64,000 bases of DNA, taken from contig NZ_JAPWGL010000002.1 of assembly GCF_027213645.1 (NCBI RefSeq), positions 186,001-250,000 of the forward strand. The letters are read 5' to 3'. Position 1 is the first letter of the stretch; the number at the start of each line of letters is the position of its first letter. The DNA comes from Pedobacter rhodius. GTDB lineage: Bacteria; Bacteroidota; Bacteroidia; Sphingobacteriales; Sphingobacteriaceae. The position numbers and the translations under genes are program-made. Under the pieces are notes generated by a model. That model did not search any database, was not told where the DNA came from, and worked only from the letters and a program-made list of their open reading frames with translations. Positions 8,536 to 17,646 of the stretch are shown piece by piece.

Positions 8536-8657
8536 TGGCTCAAGCGTCTCGCTTGTGACTAATAACATATTCGAAAAACTAATTATTAGTCGAATTTCAA
8601 TTAGTGTTTAAAACTGAACACTATGACTATGTAAACACAAGCGGATCACTTGCGCTA
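8536..8657. repeat. 122-bp MITE-like element, copy 1
   Basis: Near-identical to 39729-39850 over its whole 122 bp. Ends are imperfect inverted repeats of about 22 bp (left TGGCTCAAGCGTCTCGCTTG, right reading inward TAGCGCAAGTGATCCGCTTG). The interior contains ATTCGAAAAACTAATTATTAGTCGAAT. No frame for a transposase. Confidence 0.7.
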
Positions 8658-8689
8658 GATTGGCTGGTTGGTGGGGCACGAACCAGTAG

Positions 8690-8800
8690 AACAATCGAAA
8701 TGAAAGCAAGGTCGTCTTTCCGGCGCAGACGGGAATTTAATGTCATTAAGTTAAGAATCGTGAGTAGCTTGTTGAAGACCTTTTAATTATCGGTTGGTGT
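8690..8800. repeat. Patchwork of interspersed-repeat fragments
   Basis: Contains a 'TCTTTCCGGCGCAGACGGGAAT' type palindrome half (cf. 16140 and 56200) followed by TAATGTCATTAAGTTAAG and TTGAAGACCTTTTAATTATCG. These resemble pieces of family B at 8280-8330. With the two repeats upstream it makes the 8165-8877 gap almost entirely repeat-derived. No gene seen. Confidence 0.45.
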
Positions 8801-8877
8801 CTCACGGCCGAAACCCGACTTGGCTGAATGGTAGGAAGCCAATTAATGGATAATCTTAATCCCGCGGCAGCATCTAA

Positions 8878-9585
8878 TCAGAAACTTTTCGAGTTTACAT
8901 AGGCTTCCAACATATCTCTGTAACCCTGCCCTACCGGAATCGGTTTTCCTGTAATCGTAACACTCATTCTTTGGGCCGATTGAATCTTATCAACCGCTAT
9001 GATAAATGATTTATGCACCCTTAAAAATTTCTGACTGCCCAGTTTTTTCTGTATATCCGCCAATCCCATACGGGTTACCACAACATTGCCATCTTCAAGA
9101 TTAATTTTAACATAATCTTTAAGCCCTTCAATATAGGCAATATGGCTCCTTATAATTTTTACCTGCGCATAATTAGAACTTACAAAAAAATAGTCTTGCT
9201 CTGTATGAGGAAGCACATTTATTCTTGAATTATACAGCGCTTTCGCTTTTTCAGCTGCCCGGAGAAACCTCGAAAAAGGCACCGGCTTTACAAGATAGTC
9301 TACTACATCTAGATCAAAACTTTCGAGTGCATATTGCTCATAAGCCGTAACAATTATCACAATCGGCTTAAGGGGAATCAGCTTTAAAAAATCAAGTCCG
9401 TTTATCAACGGCATGTGGATATCTGTAAAAAGCAGGTCTATTTTTTGTTCGTTCAGGCAATTTAAGGCCTCTAACGGATTTCTGCAAAGTGCGCTAACCT
9501 TAAGAAAAGGTATTTTGTTTACGTTATCTTCTAGCAGTTCAAGAGCAGGTTTTTCATCATCCAGCAATAAACAATTCATCATCAT
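8878..9585 (-). CDS. LytTR-family response regulator
   Basis: Second LytTR regulator of the window. Receiver domain with DD at 9-10, phospho-acceptor D55 in FTDIHMP and K in VKPVPF; LytTR domain in the C-terminal ~100 residues (AYIEGLKDYVKI, FLRVHKSFII). Its start overlaps the stop of the upstream kinase (ATGA), and three consecutive ATGs are possible (9585, 9582, 9579). It is the last gene of the TonB receptor-DUF4249-kinase operon, so it probably controls that operon in response to the kinase. Confidence 0.93.
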   Translation of the reverse strand: MMMNCLLLDDEKPALELLEDNVNKIPFLKVSALCRNPLEALNCLNEQKIDLLFTDIHMPLINGLDFLKLIPLKPIVIIVTAYEQYALESFDLDVVDYLVKPVPFSRFLRAAEKAKALYNSRINVLPHTEQDYFFVSSNYAQVKIIRSHIAYIEGLKDYVKINLEDGNVVVTRMGLADIQKKLGSQKFLRVHKSFIIAVDKIQSAQRMSVTITGKPIPVGQGYRDMLEAYVNSKSF

Positions 9586-10676
9586 AGTTTGAGTTCAAGT
9601 CTTGCCAAAAATGTATTTTCATGAGCGGTAACTTCAAATTCATGACTTTTTGGGTAAAGCAATTGAAGTCTTCTTTTTAAATTTGGGAGACCTATCCCGG
9701 ATTCCTTTATGGCATTGCTTCCATGTGATGAAACAAAATTCATAACACTCATTTCAAAAATACGGGTTTCTCCGTCAATTTTTACATCGATATCAATAAA
9801 CTGATTTTCATTATCCATTCCGATACCATGTTTAAATGCATTCTCAACCAGTGGTATAAGTAACATGGGTTGAATTGCAAAAGCGCTGAAATTACCTTCC
9901 AGTTTAAACTTGATGTTCAGATCGGAACCAAATCTCAGCATTTGCAGTGCGATGTAACCCTGCAGATACTCTATTTCATCGGCCAGACTTATTGTCTTGT
10001 TATTCGTAGTATTGAGCATGTAACGCAATAAGCCAGAGAGGTTAATTAATGCTGGTTCCAGCTCATCACTTTTTTTTCTCGCCATTCCAACTAATGTGTT
10101 GAGCACATTGAACATGAAATGCGGGCTCACCTGGGAGGACAGAAAATCCAGTTCGGTTTTGAGGTAAATGTTTTCCTTTTCTTTGTTAAGCTGCTCCAAC
10201 CTCACATTTTCCATATAACTGCTGTAGGCGAAACCAATGGCTAATACAACAAAAAACGGCACAATCATAAAAAAAAGAGGCGGACGTAAGAGCCTGCGCT
10301 GTCCCTGTTCCCCTTGTGCATAAAGGTAAACCTGAGGTTCGGACTGCACCATTACATACCTGAATAATACAAATACAAGGAAACAAGCTAATATGCCTGA
10401 TAAATAGATAAACATACCCTGTTTTGAACGCCTGCGTTTAAACAGATAGTTATGGAAATAACAAATGAAAATGAGCAAAAGGTGCATCAATAGCAAATGA
10501 TTGTGTGAACCACCAGGTATTTCTTTTGCAGCTGAATCATTTCCTAAAAGAGGAATGATCAATAAAAGTATCCAGATTAATGCCGGCATCAGGAAAGCAA
10601 AAAGTTCCGCAAAACGCTTACCTGGTTTTTTCCGTAGTCCGGCAGAACTAAAAATCTTTCGTTTAATCAAAGGCAT
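9582..10676 (-). CDS. LytS-like sensor histidine kinase
   Basis: 364-residue membrane kinase: four hydrophobic helices in residues ~25-170, then a His_kinase domain with SQVSPHFMFN as the phospho-acceptor region. The ATPase has LVENAFKHG (N-box) and GIGLPNLKRRL (G-box). The gene starts 11 bp after the DUF4249 stop and overlaps the downstream LytTR regulator by four bases, indicating translational coupling. It plausibly senses the state of the outer-membrane uptake system encoded upstream in the operon, replacing the FecI/FecR-type control seen with many TonB receptors. That link is inference. Confidence 0.92.
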   Translation of the reverse strand: MPLIKRKIFSSAGLRKKPGKRFAELFAFLMPALIWILLLIIPLLGNDSAAKEIPGGSHNHLLLMHLLLIFICYFHNYLFKRRRSKQGMFIYLSGILACFLVFVLFRYVMVQSEPQVYLYAQGEQGQRRLLRPPLFFMIVPFFVVLAIGFAYSSYMENVRLEQLNKEKENIYLKTELDFLSSQVSPHFMFNVLNTLVGMARKKSDELEPALINLSGLLRYMLNTTNNKTISLADEIEYLQGYIALQMLRFGSDLNIKFKLEGNFSAFAIQPMLLIPLVENAFKHGIGMDNENQFIDIDVKIDGETRIFEMSVMNFVSSHGSNAIKESGIGLPNLKRRLQLLYPKSHEFEVTAHENTFLARLELKL

Positions 10677-10687
10677 ATAAATCGACT

Positions 10688-11482
10688 CTAGCGATATACA
10701 GACAGGTATAGCGTATCGGCCTGCATCGCTGTAAATATACCTAATCCATTTTTCACATTTGTATAAGGCGTGTTAAGGCTAAGCGACGTTTCACCGCTGG
10801 CTTTCAAGGCATCGTTATATTCCTTATTAATATGAAAGAGCAATACCCTGTGTAAGCCCAGGTAATTAAAATTGGCTTGCTGGGTTTGGTAGGAGGAAGT
10901 TTGCCCTGCAAGCACTTCAACATTAAGCGCCGGACTGGTTACCCTGGAATTTATAGTCGTGGGGTAGGCTTCTATATTCTGAAAGGAAATCATATAATAG
11001 GCGCTCGACGGATTTAACCAGCTGAAGATTACCGGGGTAAATGTACCTGATGAAGAACCTAATCCCATGGTTGGAATTTGTTGCTGACTGGACGAAACAC
11101 GGAAGTTTTTTGGCTTATCCGGCATAGTGGTCTCCGCACTAATCTGATAACCATCCAGATCAAAATTAAGTGTATAATTACCTGAAGCTTTAACAAATGA
11201 CGGATCGCTGTACGTGTAAACGCCAGAATTGGTTTCCGTAAGCGCGACCGAATTTCCACTGCCATCCAATACCCTGGGCTTTAGCCCCGTTACCGGATAA
11301 CCATAAGTGATGGTATCCTGCAAATATTTCTGATAATAAACCTTAACCTGCAAAGGCATTCCGGGAATCAGGTAAGCTTCTACCACCGGTTTGTTATAGG
11401 TTGATATTTCTTCCGTTTCTTTCTTACAGCCAATTAGCAGGATAAGGGCAAATATGATGAAGATATAGTCTGTTTTTTTCAT
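10688..11482 (-). CDS. DUF4249 lipoprotein
   Basis: 264-residue lipoprotein: signal peptide with lipobox LIGC (C19), then a beta-rich domain with the layout of DUF4249 (N-terminal VVEAYLIPGMPLQVKVYYQKY, C-terminal short strands). DUF4249 proteins are typical partners of STN-TonB receptors in Bacteroidota and are thought to sit at the outer membrane. It lies 8 bp after the TonB receptor and 11 bp before the kinase. A role in ligand capture is inferred from context only. Confidence 0.85.
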   Translation of the reverse strand: MKKTDYIFIIFALILLIGCKKETEEISTYNKPVVEAYLIPGMPLQVKVYYQKYLQDTITYGYPVTGLKPRVLDGSGNSVALTETNSGVYTYSDPSFVKASGNYTLNFDLDGYQISAETTMPDKPKNFRVSSSQQQIPTMGLGSSSGTFTPVIFSWLNPSSAYYMISFQNIEAYPTTINSRVTSPALNVEVLAGQTSSYQTQQANFNYLGLHRVLLFHINKEYNDALKASGETSLSLNTPYTNVKNGLGIFTAMQADTLYLSVYR

Positions 11483-11490
11483 GCGATTTA

Positions 11491-14310
11491 TTATTTCAAT
11501 TTTAAGCTTAAAGTTATATTAGGTGTTAATCCAAGGTAAGATACATTTGAGGTAATCACCTGGTTGCCTACTATAGAATATTGTTTATACCAGATATTCG
11601 TCCTGTTATACACATTGAACAATGAAAAGCCTATGCTGCCCACTTTCCGGCTGTCTACTTTTATAAAATCGTAAGTGGCAGAAGCATCAAGCCTGTGGTA
11701 GGAAGGTAAACGTTCGGCATTCTTATCGCTAACGGTAAGAAAAGTCTGGCTGGTACCACTATAATTATTAATGGTATAACTGGTTAGCGGTGCAGTATAT
11801 GGTTTTCCCGTCGCGAATATCCAGGTTGCAGAAAAAGCCCATCTTCCTAGCCTGTACATCCCTACAACTTTCGCTTCGTGCCGGTTATCCTGGTTTGCGG
11901 CAAAGTCTCCGCCATATACCTCAAAATTATTTGTTGCCTTTGCCAGGGTATAGCTTAGCCAGCCGGTAAACTTCCCTCTTGTTTTCTGCAAAAGAAATTC
12001 TACACCTTTACTTGTACCGCTGCCGGTATAGAAGTTTTCTTCAAGCGCAATACCGGTACGGCGATTACCCGTTTGGCGTTGAGAATATTCCGAAAGGTTA
12101 TCCAGTATTTTGTAATAGCCTTCTATGTCGATTAAAAAATTAGGTGTTTCATAACTGAAACCTGCAATAAAGTGTTTTGCAGAGCTTACCGGGATACTGG
12201 CACCATTGGAAAGCACCCAGAAATCGCGGCTTCCCGATAGGATATCCTCACGGATAACCCGGTTGGTAAATTGATAGAACTTACCGGTAGAAGCTTTTAG
12301 GGTTAACCTGTCAGTAAGCAGATAGCTTGCACTTAAACGGGGTTCGTAATATAATTTTCCGGTTTGGTCATAGTAATTTGCCCTCAAACCAGGTTTAATC
12401 TGTAACTTATCAGAAGGTTGAAGTTCCAGTTCGCCATACAGGCCGGCCGTAAGTGCCTGCGTTTTCTGGTCGATTAGTTTGCTGGTATCATTCTGGCTGT
12501 ATTCATAAGATACATCCTGCGCAGAGGCAAAGTTTCCGAACAGCAATTTCGCCTTACCGGATAACTGTAGTTCCCAATCTGATTTAAGGCTCAGATCTTT
12601 CAGCCTGTTTTTCTCAAATGTGCCATTACCAATCTCCCTGGCCGTACCATCTGCATCGGTTATGTTAATTTTGGTACTGTTATCCCGATCGCTGTGGTAC
12701 GAAGAATAGCTTACCAGCGTATTTGAATATAGCTTTGGTGTCCATCTGCGCGACCATTTCACACTTGACCCGATATTTCCATATGTAGTTTTATCGGTAT
12801 TGGAAATATTTCCCCCACCGGAGATAAACGACGGAAGTGTTATAACCTGGCTGTTATCCAGGTTATCGTTGCCCATATAATAACTCCATGAAAACCTGTT
12901 CTTATCATCAGGCGCATAATTATACTTGGCATTCAGATCGTAAAAGGCAGAAGAAGGTGTGGTTACCGTTGGTCCTGAACCACCGCCGAAACCGCCACCC
13001 GGCGGGCGCTGACCATTTCCGCCTATCTGGGGTGTCGTAGATTCAGAAGTACTGTTAAACTTTTTAAATATTTTGTTGTATAACGGCCCTTCGTACGATC
13101 TCCTGTATGCAAAGATAAATGTAGACTTATCGTTTATTGGCTTTTCAGCGAAGACATTTGCACTCAGTAAGCTAATGTCGCCACCGATGTTGAGTTCTTT
13201 GCTATTTCCTTCTTTTCCTACAATATCGGTTACACTTGAAAGGCGTCCGCCAAACTTTGGCGAAAACCCACCCTTGTACATGGTTACATCTTTTACGGCA
13301 TTACTGTTAAATGCACTAAAAAATCCGTACAGGTGATCAACCTGATAAACCGTGAAACCATCAAAAAGCACGAGGTTTTGATCTGGCGTACCGCCCCTTA
13401 CATAAGCGCCCGACGAAGATTCATTGCTACCACTAACGCCCGGCATCAACTGGAAAGTCCGAAGGATATCCCTTTCCCCGACATTCGGCAGTTCATCCAA
13501 ACGTGCCGGAGAAAGTTGCAGCGTACTTATTTTTCGTTTATCCATGTTCATGACACCATCGCCTTTTTTTCCCTTTACATTTACCTCATTCAGCAATTTT
13601 ATAGATTGAAAGAGACCTATCGTAACATTTGTTTTCGCTTCTAATCCGCTTAAAGGATAAATTTCCTGTTGATAGCCTACATAATTAATGGTTAGTCTGC
13701 AGGTATCTGAAGGAATTTGTAGAATTGTAAAATAGCCATCAGCATTGGTTATTGATGTCTGCGCAGCATATTCAAGTTTTACGATTGCGCCCGGAAGCGA
13801 TTCGCCGGTTGCCCGGTCTATAACCCGCCCGTTAATGCTAAAATTTTTTCTGGCCGGTTTAGTTTCAGCCACGGGAATCTTTTCCGTATCACTGAGCGGA
13901 ACGATTTCCTGTTTACGATCCACAGGTATTTGCGGCTCCGCAGGCGTCACTTTGACAGACTGCTGTTCAAAGGGCATATTCTTTAAGCGGCTGAGATCTG
14001 AAGGTTTATCGATAACATATAAGGTTTTGGATGATTCTACCCAATAATGCAGGTTATTGGCCTTACATATATTATCCAGCACATCTTTTACATGCTCATT
14101 TACGTAATGATCCGTAACCATAATATCCTGCAGCAGTTTCTTATCATACACAATATGTATTTTTGCCTTAGCAGAAATGGTATCGAGCAACCTGTCCATC
14201 GACAGGGCATAGAAACCGTTGAGTACCGCATCCGATTTTAATAAATTTTGCGCCCGGGCGGAGATGGCAAACGCACACAAAAAACCAAAAATTAAATAAA
14301 TCTTCTTCAT
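11491..14310 (-). CDS. STN-domain TonB-dependent outer-membrane receptor
   Basis: 939 residues. Signal peptide 1-20 (ARAQ), secretin/TonB STN domain (about 25-105, including DVLDNICKANNLHYWVE), CarboxypepD_reg-like domain (about 155-240, FSINGRVIDRATGESLPGA), plug domain (about 265-390, with GAYVRGGTPDQNLVLFDG) and a 22-strand-type barrel. A Gly/Pro-rich extracellular loop near residue 430 (RPPGGGFGGGSG) is unusual. Although an STN domain often pairs with FecR/FecI, none is present; the operon instead ends in a LytS/LytTR pair. The ligand is unknown. It is not a SusC: there is no SusD partner. Confidence 0.92.
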   Translation of the reverse strand: MKKIYLIFGFLCAFAISARAQNLLKSDAVLNGFYALSMDRLLDTISAKAKIHIVYDKKLLQDIMVTDHYVNEHVKDVLDNICKANNLHYWVESSKTLYVIDKPSDLSRLKNMPFEQQSVKVTPAEPQIPVDRKQEIVPLSDTEKIPVAETKPARKNFSINGRVIDRATGESLPGAIVKLEYAAQTSITNADGYFTILQIPSDTCRLTINYVGYQQEIYPLSGLEAKTNVTIGLFQSIKLLNEVNVKGKKGDGVMNMDKRKISTLQLSPARLDELPNVGERDILRTFQLMPGVSGSNESSSGAYVRGGTPDQNLVLFDGFTVYQVDHLYGFFSAFNSNAVKDVTMYKGGFSPKFGGRLSSVTDIVGKEGNSKELNIGGDISLLSANVFAEKPINDKSTFIFAYRRSYEGPLYNKIFKKFNSTSESTTPQIGGNGQRPPGGGFGGGSGPTVTTPSSAFYDLNAKYNYAPDDKNRFSWSYYMGNDNLDNSQVITLPSFISGGGNISNTDKTTYGNIGSSVKWSRRWTPKLYSNTLVSYSSYHSDRDNSTKINITDADGTAREIGNGTFEKNRLKDLSLKSDWELQLSGKAKLLFGNFASAQDVSYEYSQNDTSKLIDQKTQALTAGLYGELELQPSDKLQIKPGLRANYYDQTGKLYYEPRLSASYLLTDRLTLKASTGKFYQFTNRVIREDILSGSRDFWVLSNGASIPVSSAKHFIAGFSYETPNFLIDIEGYYKILDNLSEYSQRQTGNRRTGIALEENFYTGSGTSKGVEFLLQKTRGKFTGWLSYTLAKATNNFEVYGGDFAANQDNRHEAKVVGMYRLGRWAFSATWIFATGKPYTAPLTSYTINNYSGTSQTFLTVSDKNAERLPSYHRLDASATYDFIKVDSRKVGSIGFSLFNVYNRTNIWYKQYSIVGNQVITSNVSYLGLTPNITLSLKLK

Positions 14311-14508
14311 ATTCTAATTATGAAGCGAATCTTCTAATTTTCTCTGTTAACAAATGTTAAATGAGACCAATACAAATATTTTGATAACGAAAAGTAAATT
14401 TTCAGCGCTATTTAACATTTGAAAACATGCCTTTTAATAGCTCCGATTTAATTAATTTTAAAGAAAGTTGTTGTAAAAAATTTTCAATCAACTTATATCG
14501 AAAGATTG

Positions 14509-15453
14509 CTATCCGCCGCTGATGTTTTTCACCAGCCAGACTTCAAATTCTTTTAACCCCGAACGGGCTACCGCAAAGTTAAAACTCAGTATCCCCAGCG
14601 CCGCACAGGCTATTCCTGCTAAAACATCAAGCATATAATGGTGGCTGTTGTATACGGCTGAAAACCAAATACCAACCATAACAACAATAAAAAACAGGTT
14701 TAACCTCCCTAGTTTGTTTTTTAGGCCATAATAACAAACGATTACCGGATACGATGAATGAAGGGATGGCATGGCCGCAAACACATTAGAGCCTTTACTG
14801 TATATGCCTTGAAAAAGGGTTATTTTAAAAAGATGATCAAACCTGGCCAGCCCCGCTACATTGCCCGGCGTTTTGGCTATGAAATCAAAACCATGCTGCT
14901 GAACATACCATGGCGGCGCAGCCGGAAAGGTATAGTATATAATAAAGCCCAGCAGGTTTACCCAAACAAACGTAAGCGAAAACCGCACAAATTGTGCGCT
15001 GTTTCTAAAGAACAGGTAAACAGCAAATGCCAGTGGAACCGGAATCCACATCAGGTAAAAGAAACCGGTAAACACATCTAATAAGGCATTATGATTTATA
15101 TTCCAATACTCATTGGGGGTAATAATTAACCCATGAAAATTAATCCCAAACATACTTCTTTCCAAATCATACAAATCTTCCAGATGTACCCGGTTAAAAA
15201 GGTAATTGGGAAAAGCCTTCATATAATCAAAAAGAATCCAGTACACAATAAATATTGAAAACCCAAGTATAAATCTTCTGGTAGCTGGAGAATAGAAATA
15301 CAAAGCATTAAACAGGAAGATCAAAATCAGCTGATCTGTTTTAAACCCGACGAGGAAAACGGATAAAAGCAGGTAACCGGCAGAAATGGCCAGCATCAGG
15401 ATAATAGTTGTTAAACTATAAAAACGTTTTTTGGGAACGATATCTTTGTTCAT
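14509..15453 (-). CDS. PAP2-superfamily enzyme, candidate inositol-phosphoceramide synthase
   Basis: Integral membrane protein, 314 residues, about six helices, with PAP2/AUR1 catalytic motifs: PSLHSSYP (PSxH) and HHYMLDVLAGI (HxxxD). In Bacteroides inositol-lipid loci an AUR1-like PAP2 protein moves phosphoinositol from phosphatidylinositol to dihydroceramide; the same locus content here supports that role. The ATG at 15453 was taken rather than the TTG at 15468, since it lies one base after the hydroxylase stop. Alternative: a general lipid phosphatase. Confidence 0.82.
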   Translation of the reverse strand: MNKDIVPKKRFYSLTTIILMLAISAGYLLLSVFLVGFKTDQLILIFLFNALYFYSPATRRFILGFSIFIVYWILFDYMKAFPNYLFNRVHLEDLYDLERSMFGINFHGLIITPNEYWNINHNALLDVFTGFFYLMWIPVPLAFAVYLFFRNSAQFVRFSLTFVWVNLLGFIIYYTFPAAPPWYVQQHGFDFIAKTPGNVAGLARFDHLFKITLFQGIYSKGSNVFAAMPSLHSSYPVIVCYYGLKNKLGRLNLFFIVVMVGIWFSAVYNSHHYMLDVLAGIACAALGILSFNFAVARSGLKEFEVWLVKNISGG

Positions 15454-15454
15454 G

Positions 15455-16075
15455 CTATTTTTTATCAAAGCCAGATTTGAAAATATGATCCCAGAATGTC
15501 CAGCTTACGCCATAACCTTTTGTTGAATCTGAATAATGATGCAACATATGGTGCTGTTTTAATTTTTTCCAGAACCCGCTTTTAAAATTGGCATGATGCA
15601 GGGCATAATGTACCATATCATAAAAAAGGTAACCAATCATAAAACCGGAGAAAAACGGATATACCGTTGTTTCAGGCAATAGCCAGTCAAACAGGAAATA
15701 AAAGCCCAAAGCCATCGGAATACTGGCGGATGGCGGCATGACCAGGCGCTTTGCATCATTAGGGTAATCGTGGTGCACGCCATGGAAAATGAAATGTATT
15801 TTTTTACCCCATTCCACGTCGGGTTCGAAATGAAACACATACCGGTGCAGCAGGTATTCAGTAATGGTCCAGATGCCAACGCCCAACAAAAACCAGCCTG
15901 TAAACGTTGAAACAGGCATTTGCATTTCTATGATTGCCTTCCAAAAAAGATAACCAATAACCGGCAAGTAAACGATTAGTGGCACATAAAACCTAACTTT
16001 CGACAGGCTTTCTAAAAAGTCGTTTTTAAACATCCTGACGGATGCTGTGGAGTTTGAAATGAAATTCTTTTTCAT
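15455..16075 (-). CDS. Fatty acid / sphingolipid 2-hydroxylase (FA2H/Scs7-like)
   Basis: 206-residue membrane di-iron hydroxylase of the sterol desaturase superfamily. All histidine clusters are visible: HRYVFH, FHGVHH (with HDYPNDAKRLVMPP right after, the FA2H/Scs7 signature) and HHMLHH, plus HYALHH. FA2H and Scs7 hydroxylate the alpha carbon of ceramide fatty acids, which fits this sphingolipid locus. Four helices are predicted. A 270-bp repeat-filled gap separates it from the upstream transferase gene; the PAP2 gene follows after one base. Confidence 0.88.
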   Translation of the reverse strand: MKKNFISNSTASVRMFKNDFLESLSKVRFYVPLIVYLPVIGYLFWKAIIEMQMPVSTFTGWFLLGVGIWTITEYLLHRYVFHFEPDVEWGKKIHFIFHGVHHDYPNDAKRLVMPPSASIPMALGFYFLFDWLLPETTVYPFFSGFMIGYLFYDMVHYALHHANFKSGFWKKLKQHHMLHHYSDSTKGYGVSWTFWDHIFKSGFDKK

Positions 16076-16135
16076 TTTTTAAATTATTTTTAATTGGTCT
16101 TCGATTGTGCTCAGATTGACATTCGGTTCTACTCA

Positions 16136-16300
16136 TATCAGCTCGTCTTTCCCGCGCAGGCGGGAATCTCCAACGCTTTAGGATTTCCTGTCAAGCAGGG
16201 AATGACGGACTTGCTAAGTTATACTTGTTGAGCCCTATCAAACCGCCTTTCCCGCGTCTGTCTACCGCGGCCGGCAGGAATCTTAAAACCTATTGCTTCA
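16136..16300. repeat. GGGAATC-type palindromic repeats inside the lipid operon
   Basis: Hairpin text TCCCGCGCAGGCGGGAATC at about 16149, a second imperfect stem (TTCCTGTCAAGCAGGGAATGACGG) near 16183, and another CTTTCCCGCGTCTG unit near 16245. The same family occurs at 56190-56450. It fills the 270-bp gap between the CDP-alcohol transferase and the hydroxylase genes; no promoter was recognised in it. Confidence 0.6.
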
Positions 16301-16345
16301 GGATGCCAAATCATTTTGGAACACATCCCCTATTATAAATCAACG

Positions 16346-17635
16346 CTAAACCTTAATCCTTTCGGTTAACATTTTAGAGGGTTCAGCGGCATCATAACCT
16401 TTAATTTCAACATATTTTACATTCGGAAACCAAAAGGTGCCGCCCTCAATCCTCAGAAATATCCGGTCGAGCTGTAATTTTTTGTTGTTTACCGTTGCAT
16501 AAACATGGTACTTTTTATCTGTCGGCGATTTTTTCAGGTACATCGGTAGTTTTTTATGGGAAATAAACCGGAGTTCAAATTCGTCATTACTGATCTTTTT
16601 GCTGATGATGCCATAAGCAAATTTCCGCTGAATGTAACTTAAATCCTTTTTTTCACCACCGTCGCCATAACGCATCCAGAAAACATGTACCGGCTCTTCT
16701 TCATTTACCGTGCCTTGTTTATTCAGGTTTAACTGGCAGATAATCGTATTTGTATTCGGATCCCTTTGAAGGTAAAATAACTGATTGCTGATATTTTTTG
16801 GAACAGGGAAGGTTAAGGGCGAGGGATCATTTTCCTGGGCAAAGGTGTTTAAACTGGTTACCTGCCCCAATCCAACAACCAATAAAAAGCCGGTTACAAG
16901 AGCAGCCTTGTTTCCGGTACGGGTTTCTTTTGGCGCTGCGACCGCTAAACCGGCTTTAGCTTCCAGCAACCTGTTTATGGCCGTAATATTGGTTAGCAAA
17001 GCCATTATGGTAATGGGAATGGTAAAAACAGATATGCTTTCAAAAACATGGAATGAAATTCCAGGCAGGTATATCTTATAGTCGCCGCCAATAAAGTAAC
17101 CGGTTATGCCACAGGCAATTCCGAATACACCGATGGTTACCACCCTTTCCGGCCTTTGCATAAGTCCGCCTTTACAAACCACCCCCAGCGCTTCGGCCCT
17201 CGCCCTGGTGTAACTAACCATCATGGAGCCGATTAAAGCGATGAATGCAAAAAGTGAACTTAAAAAATAATGGTGTGCAACCAGGTAATAGCATATGCCA
17301 AGGAACATTATCATTTCACTGTAGCGATCCAATACTGAGTCATAGAGCGCACCAAATTTCGAACTCATGTTGCCCAGCCTGGCCACCTGCCCGTCTAACA
17401 TATCAAACAAACCGGCAAAGAGTACCAGTGCGCCGCCCCATCCAATGTAGGATAAGTCGCCACGGTTTGATTTTTCGGCACCCATTATGAAAATAACAGC
17501 TACCCCTATATTCAACAGCAGTCCGATAGTTGTAACGGCATTTGGCGTTAAGCCGATTTTTATTAATCCCCTGACGAGTGGATTGATTACCTTATAGATA
17601 CCCAGCTGAAGGCCATCTCTTAGTTTCGCTTTCAT
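16346..17635 (-). CDS. CDP-alcohol phosphatidyltransferase fused to DUF4833, candidate phosphatidylinositol-phosphate synthase
   Basis: 429 residues in two parts. The N-terminal membrane domain (1-225) has the full CDP-alcohol transferase motif: D78, D81-G82, A85-R86, G95, D99, D103. It would join CDP-diacylglycerol to inositol-1-phosphate, the substrate made by Ino1 in the same operon. After a membrane segment (about 240-262, ending FAQE) comes a ~165-residue soluble domain resembling DUF4833 (FWMRYGDGG, KFAYGI, KYVEIKG), likely outside the cytoplasm. The fusion is odd for this enzyme class. It starts 11 bp after the DUF5686 gene. Confidence 0.85.
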   Translation of the reverse strand: MKAKLRDGLQLGIYKVINPLVRGLIKIGLTPNAVTTIGLLLNIGVAVIFIMGAEKSNRGDLSYIGWGGALVLFAGLFDMLDGQVARLGNMSSKFGALYDSVLDRYSEMIMFLGICYYLVAHHYFLSSLFAFIALIGSMMVSYTRARAEALGVVCKGGLMQRPERVVTIGVFGIACGITGYFIGGDYKIYLPGISFHVFESISVFTIPITIMALLTNITAINRLLEAKAGLAVAAPKETRTGNKAALVTGFLLVVGLGQVTSLNTFAQENDPSPLTFPVPKNISNQLFYLQRDPNTNTIICQLNLNKQGTVNEEEPVHVFWMRYGDGGEKKDLSYIQRKFAYGIISKKISNDEFELRFISHKKLPMYLKKSPTDKKYHVYATVNNKKLQLDRIFLRIEGGTFWFPNVKYVEIKGYDAAEPSKMLTERIKV

Positions 17636-17646
17636 ACAATTTATTT

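Noticed and set aside
11491..14310. SusC-type polysaccharide receptor
   Set aside because: No SusD partner and no glycan-degrading genes nearby; the STN plus DUF4249 context indicates another receptor class.
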